DNA from: Chloroflexota bacterium
GTDB taxonomy: Bacteria; Chloroflexota; Limnocylindria; Limnocylindrales; CSP1-4
DNA: 64,000 bases
Direction of reading: 5' to 3'
NCBI GenBank assembly: GCA_919901745.1
Contig: CAKKPP010000005.1
Location: 33,850-97,849, forward strand
The position numbers and the translations under genes were made by a program. The notes beneath the pieces were generated by a model. That model saw nothing but the letters and a program-made list of their open reading frames with translations. It searched no databases and was not told the DNA's origin. Shown here in pieces: positions 1 through 7,560 of this stretch (positions are counted from its first letter, which is position 1; every line of letters starts with the position of its first letter).

Positions 1-190
1 GCGGCGGCGATGGCCCTCGGTGTCGTCGTCCGAGCCGGCGACCTTGGCCAGGCGGCGGCGATGGCCCTCGGTGTCGTCGTCCGAGCCGTCGACCTTGGCC
101 AGGCGGCGGCGATGGCCCTCGGTGTCGTCGTCCGAGCCGTCGACCTTGGCCAGGCGGCGGCGATGGCCCTCGGTGTCGTCTTCTGCGCTG
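1..190. repeat. 51-bp tandem direct repeat
   Basis: Units begin at about 1, 52, 103 and 154 with an exact period of 51 bp, a multiple of three, so copy-number change keeps the frame. The copies are almost identical in DNA, including silent positions. The array continues beyond the left edge. It lies wholly inside the minus-strand repeat-protein gene and is not a CRISPR array, because there are no unique spacers. Confidence 0.9.
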
Positions 191-204
191 CGCTTCTTCG
201 CCAT
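1..204 (-). CDS. 17-residue tandem-repeat protein, 3' end outside window
   Basis: The ATG at 204 is preceded by a good ribosome binding site (AAGGAGA, 212-218). After a basic start (MAKKRSAE) the protein consists of near-perfect copies of DDTEGHRRRLAKVDGSD: three full units and part of a fourth before the window ends. The unit is 51 bp and the DNA copies differ by about one base (one unit has KVAG for KVDG), so expansion looks recent. There is no signal peptide or membrane segment; the repeat alternates an acidic DDTEGH block with a basic RRRLAK block. I do not recognise the family. A structural low-complexity protein or a multi-core precursor peptide are both possible; the function is unknown. 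Confidence 0.7.
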   Translation of the reverse strand, partial: MAKKRSAEDDTEGHRRRLAKVDGSDDDTEGHRRRLAKVDGSDDDTEGHRRRLAKVAGSDDDTEGHRRR

Positions 205-358
205 GGCGAACTCTCCTTGATGGACTATCGGCGTGGTGCTGCCACCCGCCCATCTTGGACACGCCGAACGAGCGCGTCCAGCCCGTGTGTGACCAAATCC
301 CTGTCACCTGGATGACGTTCCGCGTGTCGACTGGGCCGCCGTCCGCAGTCGGGTGCTG

Positions 359-934
359 TCAGTTCCGAGCCACCGGCCGCATCGGATAGACACCCACGAC
401 GATTGGCGTGCGTGGATCCATCGAGAGCTCGTAGCCGATATCGCCGCCGCGCAGCAGGTCCTGAAGGAGACGCGCTTCGGGGGGAGGCAGCCCAACGAAG
501 ATTCGGCCGGCATCGAGATCGACCGGACTGACGTCGTCCTCCAGACCGTCGATTCCGAACCGTCGGCGGAGTTCGTGCAGGGGAACGTAGACCCGGCTCT
601 TGATGAAGCGACGGAGCTGTGGCGCCGTGCACCCAACACGGGGCACCTCGGGACGACCGTCGGGCAACGGGACGACGCCGGTCGGCATGAGCGCGATATC
701 AGGCCGAGCGTCCGGGGTGTCGACAGATGCCGCGCCCGGAGCCGGAGATGCGACGCGCTCGACAACGGGCCCATCCGCGGGAGCCATGCTCCCGATGGGC
801 CGTGGCGGGACGGAGGCCCCGGGATTCGCTGGGGTGGCCGCCGGTCGACCCGGGTTACCGGCCGGGCGCCGTGACCGACCACCACCACGGGATCGGCGGC
901 TCACCGCCGACCTCGGAGTGAGCACCGAGCACAC
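359..934 (-). CDS. Hypothetical protein with conserved-looking C-terminal domain
   Basis: 191 residues from a GTG at 934, ten bases after the M24 peptidase stop, so probably the last gene of that operon. The first about 90 residues are Pro/Ala/Arg-rich and disordered. The rest reads as a compact fold: a helix with FIKSRVYVPLHELRRRFGI, then an acidic GLEDDVSPVDLD stretch, GRIFVGLPP, and a hydrophobic end (PIVVGVYPMRPV). I cannot name the family. A start at the internal ATG at 787 is possible, since no clear ribosome binding site precedes the GTG. No membrane segment or signal peptide is visible. Confidence 0.6.
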   Translation of the reverse strand: MCSVLTPRSAVSRRSRGGGRSRRPAGNPGRPAATPANPGASVPPRPIGSMAPADGPVVERVASPAPGAASVDTPDARPDIALMPTGVVPLPDGRPEVPRVGCTAPQLRRFIKSRVYVPLHELRRRFGIDGLEDDVSPVDLDAGRIFVGLPPPEARLLQDLLRGGDIGYELSMDPRTPIVVGVYPMRPVARN

Positions 935-943
935 GGACGAGGA

Positions 944-2116
944 TCAACCATCGACGACCCACAGGTCGTGGTCGGACCGGTTCAGGGCGTCGGGGCCGTC
1001 CGCCCCGCAGACGACGATGTCCTCGATCCGCGAACCGTAGCGCCCGTCGCGATAGATCCCGGGCTCGATGCTGAAGGCCATGCCGGCGCGGAGGGGCTGG
1101 GCGTTCCCGGCAACCAGGTACGGATCCTCGTGGGTTTCGAGCCCGATCCCGTGGCCGACCCGGTGGATGAATTGCGGGCCTTCGCCGCCGGCCGTGATGA
1201 CCTCTCGGGCAACAGCATCGACCCGCTCGCAGGGCACCCCCGGAGCGACGGCGGCCGTGGCGGCTGCCTGGGCCTCGCGGACGAGCCCGAAGAGGCGCAG
1301 AAAGTCGGCGTCGGGGCCATGCGCCGGATCGCCACCCGTGACCCACAGCGTTCGCGTGGTATCGGAGGCATAGCCGTTCAGCAGCCCGCCGATGTCGAGC
1401 ACGATGGGCTCACCGGCCCGGATGATCCGCTCGGATGCCTCGTGGTGGGGCGATGCCGAATTCGGGCCGCTGGCGACAATCGCGAACTCGGCGGTGTCGT
1501 GGCCCTCTGCGAGGAGGCGCTCGCGCACCTCGCGGCTCACATCGCCCTCCGTCCGGCCAACGAGGCGGCCGCGCGCGATCTGCTCCACGACCCGATCCGC
1601 CGCGTGCGCCGCCGTTCGCAGAATCGCGATCTCATCTGCGTCCTTGATCATCCGGATTTCGCTCAGGGCGGCCGTTGCCGATTCGAATTGAACCCCGGGC
1701 AGCGCAGCCTGTAGCGCCAACAGGTGCATGGCCCAGAGGCGTTCGGAGATACCGATCCGGTCCCCTGCCGCGGGTCGCCGCAGCCCAACCGTCGCCAGGC
1801 GCTCCGCGACGAGATCTGCCGGCGTATCCGTCTCGTCCCAGGGCACGACGTCGGCCCGCCTGTCCTGCACGATCGAGCAGCGGTGCGCGCCGGGCGCCTC
1901 GAGCCTGGGGACCACGAGGCTGATCCGACCGATCGCCGGGATGACCAGCATGGTGAGTCGCTCGAGCGGCAATGCCCGATATCCGGAGAGGTACTGGAGG
2001 TCGGCGCCGACGCCGATCAGCGCGGCCGCCAGACCCCGCTCGGCCACGATCGCCTGGGCCGCTGCGAGGCGCTCGACGTGGCGGATGGCCGGGATGGTGG
2101 GCACGGCCTCGATCAC
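944..2116 (-). CDS. M24 family metallopeptidase (Xaa-Pro dipeptidase/aminopeptidase P type)
   Basis: 390 residues, normal for PepQ/PepP-type enzymes that cut Xaa-Pro bonds in the cytoplasm. An N-terminal creatinase-like domain (about 1-160) is followed by the pita-bread catalytic domain. The five dinuclear metal ligands are visible: Asp in LDIGG (about 240), Asp in SDTTRT (about 250), His in HRVGHGIGLETHE (about 322), Glu in SIEPGIY (about 348) and Glu in RIEDIVV (about 362). The GTG start overlaps the upstream stop as GTGA (2113-2116), so it is translationally coupled to the receiver-like gene. A peptide-nitrogen recycling role is inferred. Whether it acts as a di- or aminopeptidase cannot be told from sequence. 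Confidence 0.9.
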   Translation of the reverse strand: MIEAVPTIPAIRHVERLAAAQAIVAERGLAAALIGVGADLQYLSGYRALPLERLTMLVIPAIGRISLVVPRLEAPGAHRCSIVQDRRADVVPWDETDTPADLVAERLATVGLRRPAAGDRIGISERLWAMHLLALQAALPGVQFESATAALSEIRMIKDADEIAILRTAAHAADRVVEQIARGRLVGRTEGDVSREVRERLLAEGHDTAEFAIVASGPNSASPHHEASERIIRAGEPIVLDIGGLLNGYASDTTRTLWVTGGDPAHGPDADFLRLFGLVREAQAAATAAVAPGVPCERVDAVAREVITAGGEGPQFIHRVGHGIGLETHEDPYLVAGNAQPLRAGMAFSIEPGIYRDGRYGSRIEDIVVCGADGPDALNRSDHDLWVVDG

Positions 2117-2541
2117 GCTCGATCCTCCCCGAGCCAGTCGGCGAGCACGCTGGTGCCCGTTTCGAACAAGCGGCGATACGGGTGGACTCGCTCGGCGCCT
2201 GCGGCGAGGGCTCGTCGCCGCAGCTGGATGTCGTCGTGCTGGCCGACCGCGATGACCCGCCTGCCGGCCGCGTGCGCGACCGCAACCTGTTCGATGCCGT
2301 CGTACGCTCGGGCCGTGAGGTCGACGATCGCTCGATCGGCGCCAGCCAGTGCCGGACCGAAGGCCGCTGCGGAGCGGACGGCCACCGGCTCTGCGCCGGC
2401 CTCGCGCAGCTGGGCGACGAGGCGGGTGGACCAGATGAGGTCGTCGGCGAGTAGCGCAACCACCATCCCCGATCTCCCCGGAGCCGTTTCGGAGCCCGGC
2501 GCTGCAGCGGTCACGTTCGTCGCCATCGGTCGTCCGCTCAA
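2113..2541 (-). CDS. Degenerate response-regulator-receiver-like protein
   Basis: 142 residues. After a disordered first 25 residues the pattern matches a CheY-like fold: a hydrophobic strand then DDL (MVVALLADDLIWSTRLVAQL), DRAIVDLTA where the phospho-acceptor Asp sits, a VIAVGQH strand, and ALAAGAERVHPY where the conserved Lys is expected. The Lys is replaced by His or Tyr and the acidic pocket is only partly kept, so phosphorylation is doubtful. The start is the TTG at 2541 (TTGA overlap with the upstream stop) or the ATG at 2526. Its place in the oxidoreductase/CBS operon suggests a regulatory or scaffold role. The family assignment is by pattern only. Confidence 0.55.
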   Translation of the reverse strand: MSGRPMATNVTAAAPGSETAPGRSGMVVALLADDLIWSTRLVAQLREAGAEPVAVRSAAAFGPALAGADRAIVDLTARAYDGIEQVAVAHAAGRRVIAVGQHDDIQLRRRALAAGAERVHPYRRLFETGTSVLADWLGEDRA

Positions 2542-3035
2542 CTCAGGCGCTCGGCCAGGTGCGCGAAAATGACCTTCGCCGAGATCACTCCCGTCGGCCG
2601 GCCGTTTCGGACGATCGGCACATGGCGGAACCCGCCCACGGCCATCTTGTGAATCGCGATCGCCAGCGAATCGTCGTGGCGGAGGACGACCGGATCCCTG
2701 GTCATCACGTCGCGGATCGCCACCCGGCCGCCGGGTCTGCCGGCAATCTTGAGAACGGCGTCGCGGTCGGTGAACACGCCGACCAGTCGCTCCCCCTCCA
2801 TCACGAGCAGGCAGTCGACATCGTCGCGGTGCATGCGCTCGATCGCGTCGTACGCGTCGGCTGCGACATCGATCGTGTCCGGGTCGGCGACGGGCAGGTC
2901 GCCAAGTCGAATCCCCAGGAGGCGCCCCTGGAACGTCAGAGTCGGCTGGGGGACGCCGCCGGTCAGCTCCGAACCGCAGTTGTCGCAGGTGTCGGCGCCG
3001 GCCAGGTTGTCGAATGCACAGGCAGGGCAGAGCAT
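2538..3035 (-). CDS. Zinc-ribbon and CBS-pair protein
   Basis: 165 residues from the ATG at 3035, chosen because GGGAGG lies six bases before it; an earlier in-frame start at 3068 would overlap the KorB end and lacks a site. The N-terminus has CPAC-x13-CDNC, a four-cysteine zinc ribbon. Two CBS motifs follow (about 50-105 and 110-163), recognisable by VMEGERLVGVFTDRDAVLKI and PIVRNGRPTGVISAKVIF. CBS pairs usually bind adenine nucleotides and report energy state. It follows korB by ten bases. A second CBS protein begins the same operon, so both may sense energy charge for the oxidoreductase; that is inference. Confidence 0.85.
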   Translation of the reverse strand: MLCPACAFDNLAGADTCDNCGSELTGGVPQPTLTFQGRLLGIRLGDLPVADPDTIDVAADAYDAIERMHRDDVDCLLVMEGERLVGVFTDRDAVLKIAGRPGGRVAIRDVMTRDPVVLRHDDSLAIAIHKMAVGGFRHVPIVRNGRPTGVISAKVIFAHLAERLS

Positions 3036-3045
3036 GGGCGCCTCC

Positions 3046-4092
3046 CTACTCCACGATCCACGTCTCACCGCCGTCGAGAAGGGACTGCAGGTCGGGGGTG
3101 CCGGCCCTTGCCATCTCCTTCTCGATCTGGTTGGTGAGCATCTGGTCGTGGGTTGGTCGATCGATGGTGCGAATCACGCCGACCGGGACGGGGAACTCCG
3201 GCCAGTAGATCCGCGAAAGCATGAACGCGATGAGCGGGTCCGTTTCGTCGTGGACGAGCAAGTCGTCCACGGCATAGTCGGGACCCAGGGTGACGACTTC
3301 GGGCTGGTGGCCGTTGAGCCGGATCCCGCGATCGCGGTCCTTGCCGAAGATCATCGGGGCGCCGTGCTCCAGGACCAGCATCCGGTCCTCGCGGACCTCG
3401 CGATCGGTGAAGTCCCGGAACGCCCCGTCGTTGAAGATGTTGCAGTTCTGGAGCACCTCGATGAATGTCGAGCCGTGGTGGTGACCCGCGCGATCGAGCG
3501 TCTTCTGCAGGTGTTCGGTGTGCGTGTCCACCGAGCGGGCGATGAAGCTCGCCTCGGCGGCGAGAGCGACCGTGAGCGGGCTGATCGGGTAGTCGACCGT
3601 GCCGACCGGCGTCGACTTGGTGACCTTGCCGAGCTCCGAGGTGGGCGAGGCCTGACCCTTCGTGAGCCCGTAGATCCGGTTGTTGAACATGATCACCCGG
3701 ATGTCGACGTTCCGGCGCATCGCGTGGAGCAGGTGATTGCCGCCGATCGACAACGCGTCGCCGTCGCCGGTGATGACCCAGACCATGAGGTCGGGGCGGG
3801 AGGCCTTGAGGCCCGTTGCGATGGTCGGGGCGCGGCCGTGGATCGTATGGAACCCGAACGTGTTCATGTAGTACGGGAGCCGGCCGGAACAGCCGATCCC
3901 GGAGATGAACACGATGTTCTCCCTGGGATACCCGAAGTCCGGCATGACCTTCTGGGTCTGGGCGAGGATCGAGTAGTCCCCGCAGCCGGGGCACCAACGG
4001 ACCTCCTGGTCGGACACGAAGTCCTTCCGGGTCAGGGTGATCACGGCAGCGTTCTCCGCGCTCAGGCCGGCCAGGCCCGGGTCGCCGTTCAC
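3046..4092 (-). CDS. korB: 2-oxoacid:ferredoxin oxidoreductase subunit beta (KorB type)
   Basis: 348 residues from a GTG at 4092 that overlaps the alpha-subunit stop (GTGA). The beta subunit holds thiamine diphosphate and the iron-sulfur cluster for oxidative decarboxylation of a 2-oxoacid, probably 2-oxoglutarate, passing electrons to ferredoxin. Visible are WCPGCG (about 34), GIGCSG (about 65), NCNIFND (about 217) as the four cluster cysteines, and ITGDGDALSIGGNH (about 108) for the Mg-ThDP site. The reading frame is open further upstream inside the alpha gene, but homology begins only at this GTG. Substrate choice between 2-oxoglutarate and pyruvate is inferred from the two-subunit KorAB layout. 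Confidence 0.92.
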   Translation of the reverse strand: MNGDPGLAGLSAENAAVITLTRKDFVSDQEVRWCPGCGDYSILAQTQKVMPDFGYPRENIVFISGIGCSGRLPYYMNTFGFHTIHGRAPTIATGLKASRPDLMVWVITGDGDALSIGGNHLLHAMRRNVDIRVIMFNNRIYGLTKGQASPTSELGKVTKSTPVGTVDYPISPLTVALAAEASFIARSVDTHTEHLQKTLDRAGHHHGSTFIEVLQNCNIFNDGAFRDFTDREVREDRMLVLEHGAPMIFGKDRDRGIRLNGHQPEVVTLGPDYAVDDLLVHDETDPLIAFMLSRIYWPEFPVPVGVIRTIDRPTHDQMLTNQIEKEMARAGTPDLQSLLDGGETWIVE

Positions 4093-5969
4093 GACGGTCG
4101 GCTCGCTGATGCGGCGTCCTCGCCGGCAAGGAGGCGCATCGCCTCGGCCTCGATTTCGGCGATTCGGAAGGGCTTTCCGCGCACCTTGTTGTACCCGACC
4201 GCATCGACCAGGTAGCGCGCTCGCACCAGCAACAGCAGCTGTCCCAGATTGATCTCCGGAATCAGCACCCGCCGATAGGATCCGACGACCGTCCCGAGAT
4301 TCGCCGGGAACGGGTTCAGGTAGCGCACGTGGGCGTGCGCCACGCGCTGCCCGGCCGACTGGAGGCGCTCGACGGCGCTGCGGATGGCGCCGTACGTGGA
4401 GCCCCAACCGAGGATGAGCAGGTCGCCATCGGGTGGCCCAAACACGTCGAGGTCGGGAATGTCGTCGGCGATCCGGGCGATCTTCTCGTGGCGCAGGCGC
4501 TGCATCAGGTCATGGTTGTCCGGGTCATAGCTGACGTTGCCGGTGATGTCGGCCTTCTCGAGCCCGCCCACGCGGTGCTCCAGGCCGGGCGTGCCGGGCA
4601 CCGCCCACGGACGGGCCAGGGTGACCGGATCACGATCATACGGGTGGAAGCCCTGCGGGTCGGTCCGATTGGGGACGGCGATCGAGGGCAGGGCGGCGGC
4701 GTCCGGGATGGCCCACGGCTCCGCGCCGTTGGCGAGGAAGGCGTCGGACAGGTAGACCACGGGCGTCATGTACTTGAGGGCGAGGCGCCACGCCTCGAAC
4801 GCCATGTCGAAGCACTCACCGGGCGTGGCCGGGGCCACGACGGCCACCGGGGAATCGGAGTTGCGACCGAACATGACCTGGAGAAGGTCCGCCTGCTCGT
4901 TCTTGGTGGGCATCCCGGTCGACGGACCGGCACGCTGGACATCGATGACCACGAGCGGCAGCTCGACCATCACGGCCAGGCCCATCGCTTCGCTCTTGAG
5001 GGCGATACCTGGACCCGACGTGCCGGTCATGCCCATGCTTCCACCGTAGCTGGCCCCGATCGCGGCCCCGATCGCGGCAATCTCGTCCTCGGCCTGGAAG
5101 GTCCGGACGCCGAACGCCTTGTAGCCGGCCAGCTGGTGGAGGATGTCGCTCGCCGGTGTGATCGGATAGCTGCCGTAGAACAGTGGGCGCTCGGCCTTGA
5201 CCGACGCCGCGACGAAGCCGAGCGCTGCCGCCTCGTTGCCGGTGATCTGGCGATACCTGCCCGGTGCCAGCGATGCCGCTGGAACGACATATCGGCTGTG
5301 GAAGATCTCGGTCGTTTCGCCGAACGCGTAGCCGGCCCCGAGCGCGCGCTTGTTGGCCTCGACGATGATCGGCCGCTTGCCGAACTTGGCCTCGATCCAG
5401 CGGAAGGTCGGCTCCATGCTCCGCTCGTACAACCAGAACATCAGGCCCAGCGCAAAGAAGTTCTTGGTCAGGTCCATCTGCTTGTTCGTCATGTCCAGGC
5501 CCTGCAGCGCTCCCGCGTTGAGGGTGGAGATGGGAACCTCAAAGACGGAGTAGGCCGCAAGCGAGCCGTCGGTGAGCGGATTGGCCGCGTAGCCCACCTT
5601 GGTCAGGTTGGCCGGCGTGAACGCGTCCCTGTTGACGATCAGCGCGCCGCCGGCCGGCAGGTCCCCGATGTTCGACTTGAGGGCTGCCGGATTCATCGCA
5701 ACCAGGACGTCCGGCTCGTCGCCCGGGGTGTGGATCTCGCTGCTCGAGAAGCTCAGCTGGAAGCCCGATACGCCGGGCAGCGAGCCGGCCGGCGCGCGGA
5801 TCTCGGCCGGGTAGTCGGGCAGCGTGCTGATGTCGTTCCCGAAGACCGCCGCGGTCCGGGTGAACTGGGTACCGGTGAGCTGCATCCCGTCGCCGGAATC
5901 GCCGGCGAAGCGAATGGTGACGCGCTCGAGCTCCTGGGTGGCCGGAGCTCGTTCGGCGGTGTCGGTCAC
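4089..5969 (-). CDS. korA: 2-oxoacid:ferredoxin oxidoreductase subunit alpha (gamma-alpha fusion, KorA type)
   Basis: 626 residues, the length of fused gamma-alpha subunits. The N-terminal gamma domain has RFAGDSGDGMQLTG (about 21-34). The pyrimidine-binding alpha domain follows (about 230-430: YPITPASDILHQLAGY, QAEDEIAAIGAAIGASYGG, TGTSGPGIALKSEAMGLAV), then a C-terminal transketolase-like domain II (LLILGWGSTYGAI). Together with KorB it makes the heterotetramer that replaces or supplements the 2-oxoglutarate dehydrogenase complex. The GTG start overlaps the stop of the CBS gene (GTGA), and the stop overlaps the KorB start. Such KorAB enzymes occur in aerobic actinobacteria and others; a ferredoxin gene lies at 31410. 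Confidence 0.94.
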   Translation of the reverse strand: MTDTAERAPATQELERVTIRFAGDSGDGMQLTGTQFTRTAAVFGNDISTLPDYPAEIRAPAGSLPGVSGFQLSFSSSEIHTPGDEPDVLVAMNPAALKSNIGDLPAGGALIVNRDAFTPANLTKVGYAANPLTDGSLAAYSVFEVPISTLNAGALQGLDMTNKQMDLTKNFFALGLMFWLYERSMEPTFRWIEAKFGKRPIIVEANKRALGAGYAFGETTEIFHSRYVVPAASLAPGRYRQITGNEAAALGFVAASVKAERPLFYGSYPITPASDILHQLAGYKAFGVRTFQAEDEIAAIGAAIGASYGGSMGMTGTSGPGIALKSEAMGLAVMVELPLVVIDVQRAGPSTGMPTKNEQADLLQVMFGRNSDSPVAVVAPATPGECFDMAFEAWRLALKYMTPVVYLSDAFLANGAEPWAIPDAAALPSIAVPNRTDPQGFHPYDRDPVTLARPWAVPGTPGLEHRVGGLEKADITGNVSYDPDNHDLMQRLRHEKIARIADDIPDLDVFGPPDGDLLILGWGSTYGAIRSAVERLQSAGQRVAHAHVRYLNPFPANLGTVVGSYRRVLIPEINLGQLLLLVRARYLVDAVGYNKVRGKPFRIAEIEAEAMRLLAGEDAASASRPS

Positions 5970-6466
5970 GCGCCCTCGGACTCCTGCATGCGCTGATGCG
6001 GTCGAGGCGGAAGATTGAGCAGTTCCTCGGGGAAGGCCTCGGCCAGGAACTTGAGGATGTTCTGCGGCCGGACGACGCCGACGAGCATGCCCTCGTCATC
6101 GACCAGCGGTACGTTCCTGAATCGCCCGGTCTGCATCAGGATGATCGCGTCGCGCACCGGCTGATCCAGATGGAGCGTGTTGGGCGTGCTGTTCATGAGC
6201 GAATCGACCGGTCGATCGAGGTCGACATCGCGTCCGACGAGCTCGGCGAAGATCGATCGCTCCGTGAGGACGCCGAGGAGCCGCCCGTCGTCGCCCGTGA
6301 CGAGAACCGAGTCGCCCATCCCGCTCTGGCGAATCGCCTGGAGACAGACACCGAGCCTGGTTCCGGGTCGGACCGAGACGGGATCGAGCCGTCCAACCGA
6401 CTTGATCGGTTCGTCGAGCAGGGACGGGACACGCGTCACGACGGCGCGTTCGCTCAGGTCGCTCAC
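5966..6466 (-). CDS. CBS-pair protein leading the korAB operon
   Basis: 166 residues, GTG start. Two CBS motifs (about 24-80 and 88-150) are marked by SVLVTGDDGRLLGVLTERSIF and NVPLVDDEGMLVGVVRPQNILKFL; there is no other domain. Its stop overlaps the korA start, so it is co-translated with the oxidoreductase. A TACACT box lies six bases before the start, so the operon may begin as a leaderless message. The likely role is adenosine-nucleotide sensing linked to korAB, inferred from context only. The short charged tail (EELLNLPPRPHQRMQ) resembles tails of CBS proteins that bind partners, but I cannot assign one. Confidence 0.85.
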   Translation of the reverse strand: MSDLSERAVVTRVPSLLDEPIKSVGRLDPVSVRPGTRLGVCLQAIRQSGMGDSVLVTGDDGRLLGVLTERSIFAELVGRDVDLDRPVDSLMNSTPNTLHLDQPVRDAIILMQTGRFRNVPLVDDEGMLVGVVRPQNILKFLAEAFPEELLNLPPRPHQRMQESEGA

Positions 6467-6472
6467 GCTCCG

Positions 6473-6478
6473 AGTGTA
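6473..6478 (-). promoter_or_regulatory. Candidate -10 box, leaderless start of the korAB operon
   Basis: TACACT on the minus strand ends six bases before the GTG at 6466. There is no ribosome binding site in the gap. A transcript starting 6-7 bases after a -10 box would begin at the start codon. Confidence 0.5.
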
Positions 6479-6542
6479 GACGATTCGCCTGTTCCGCCCC
6501 GCCGGTCGCCGATCCGGCGGCGCCCGCGTCGACCGACCCTGC

Positions 6543-6548
6543 TAGCCT
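6543..6548 (+). promoter_or_regulatory. Candidate -10 box, leaderless start of the EamA gene
   Basis: TAGCCT lies seven bases before the ATG at 6556, with CCCGCGG between and no purine-rich ribosome binding site. It is divergent from the korAB operon promoter about 65 bases away. Confidence 0.45.
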
Positions 6549-6555
6549 CCCGCGG

Positions 6556-7521
6556 ATGGACCGCCGCCAAGCCGTCGGGTTTCTGCTGGTCGTCGTCTCG
6601 GCCGCGGCGTTCGGGTCCGGCGCGCTCTTCGCAAAACCCGTCTATGCGGCCGGCGTCGACTGGCACACGCTCTCGGCCTGGCGGTTCGGAATCGGGGCGG
6701 TTCTGTCGTGGGCCTGGGTCCTGGTGCGGGCCCGCGGCATCGGCAGCCTGCGGAGCTGGTCGCGCCGGCGAGTCGTCATCACGCTCGCGCTCGGATTGCT
6801 CTACGTCGGCAACTCGGGAACGTATTTTGCCGGCCTCGAGACCGTCCCGGCATCGCTCGCGGCACTCATCGTCTACATCTACCCGGCCATCGTCGCCGTC
6901 CTCGCGTTGCGCTTCGGACGAAGACTCGAGGGTCGTCGTGCGTGGGCGGCCCTCGGGCTGGCGCTCGCCGGCGTGACGCTGACCGTCGGCGCGATCGACC
7001 AGCGCACCGCGCCGCCCCTGGCCGGCCTGGCCCTGATCGCCGCGTCACCGGTCATCTACGCCGTCTGGATCGTCCTCGCGGCCCGCCTCTCCGGCGAACG
7101 ACGGGTGGCCGCTGCGAGCGAGGGCGCGCGCGGCGCCGACGCGGCCGTCGTGACGGCGCTCATGACCAGCGCGACCGCGGTGGCGTACTGGGCGAGTGCC
7201 CTTGCCGTGGGACGGCCGGTCCTCCCTGCCGAGATCCCGGCGGCGGCCTGGCCGGGGCTGCTCGGCGTGGGCGCCGTGTCGACCTTCGTGGCGATCCAGG
7301 CGTTCTACGCCGGCGCCCAGCGGGTCGGGGCTGCGCGGGCGGCGCTGGTCAGCACGATCGAACCCGTCTACACGATCGGGCTCGCCGCCCTGCTGTTGGG
7401 CGAGGTGCTCGGTCCCGTCCAGATGGTCGGTGGTGCGCTGATCCTCGCCGGGGTGGTCCTGTCCCAGGCGACGCCGGGGGCGATCGGGACCCGGCTCCGC
7501 GTACGCATCGCCGACGAATAA
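6556..7521 (+). CDS. EamA/DMT family transporter
   Basis: 321 residues with ten hydrophobic helices arranged as two EamA repeats (about 5-140 and 155-300), the usual size of drug/metabolite transporters in the inner membrane. The repeats end in the typical LIVYIYPAIVAVLALRFG and ALVSTIEPVYTIGLAALLLGE segments, with the proline that marks the family. The substrate is unknown; members export amino acids, nucleosides or other metabolites. It is transcribed alone, divergently from korAB, and converges on the HpcH/HpaI gene. Confidence 0.9.
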   Translation: MDRRQAVGFLLVVVSAAAFGSGALFAKPVYAAGVDWHTLSAWRFGIGAVLSWAWVLVRARGIGSLRSWSRRRVVITLALGLLYVGNSGTYFAGLETVPASLAALIVYIYPAIVAVLALRFGRRLEGRRAWAALGLALAGVTLTVGAIDQRTAPPLAGLALIAASPVIYAVWIVLAARLSGERRVAAASEGARGADAAVVTALMTSATAVAYWASALAVGRPVLPAEIPAAAWPGLLGVGAVSTFVAIQAFYAGAQRVGAARAALVSTIEPVYTIGLAALLLGEVLGPVQMVGGALILAGVVLSQATPGAIGTRLRVRIADE

Positions 7522-7536
7522 CGGCCGGGCGGCCGT
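7521..7536. terminator. Hairpin between convergent genes
   Basis: ACGGCC-GGGC-GGCCGT forms a six-bp stem directly after the EamA stop and 25 bases from the end of the opposing aldolase gene. No T-tract is present, so termination is only suggested by position. Confidence 0.4.
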
Positions 7537-7560
7537 CCCGGGCGACCGCTCGACGGGGTT

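Noticed and set aside
1-204. Possible CRISPR-like array
   Set aside because: The 51-bp units abut with no spacers and keep a reading frame with a good ribosome binding site; it is a coding tandem repeat.
4093-4407. Upstream extension of korB
   Set aside because: The frame lies within korA coding sequence; homology starts at the GTG at 4092, which overlaps the korA stop.
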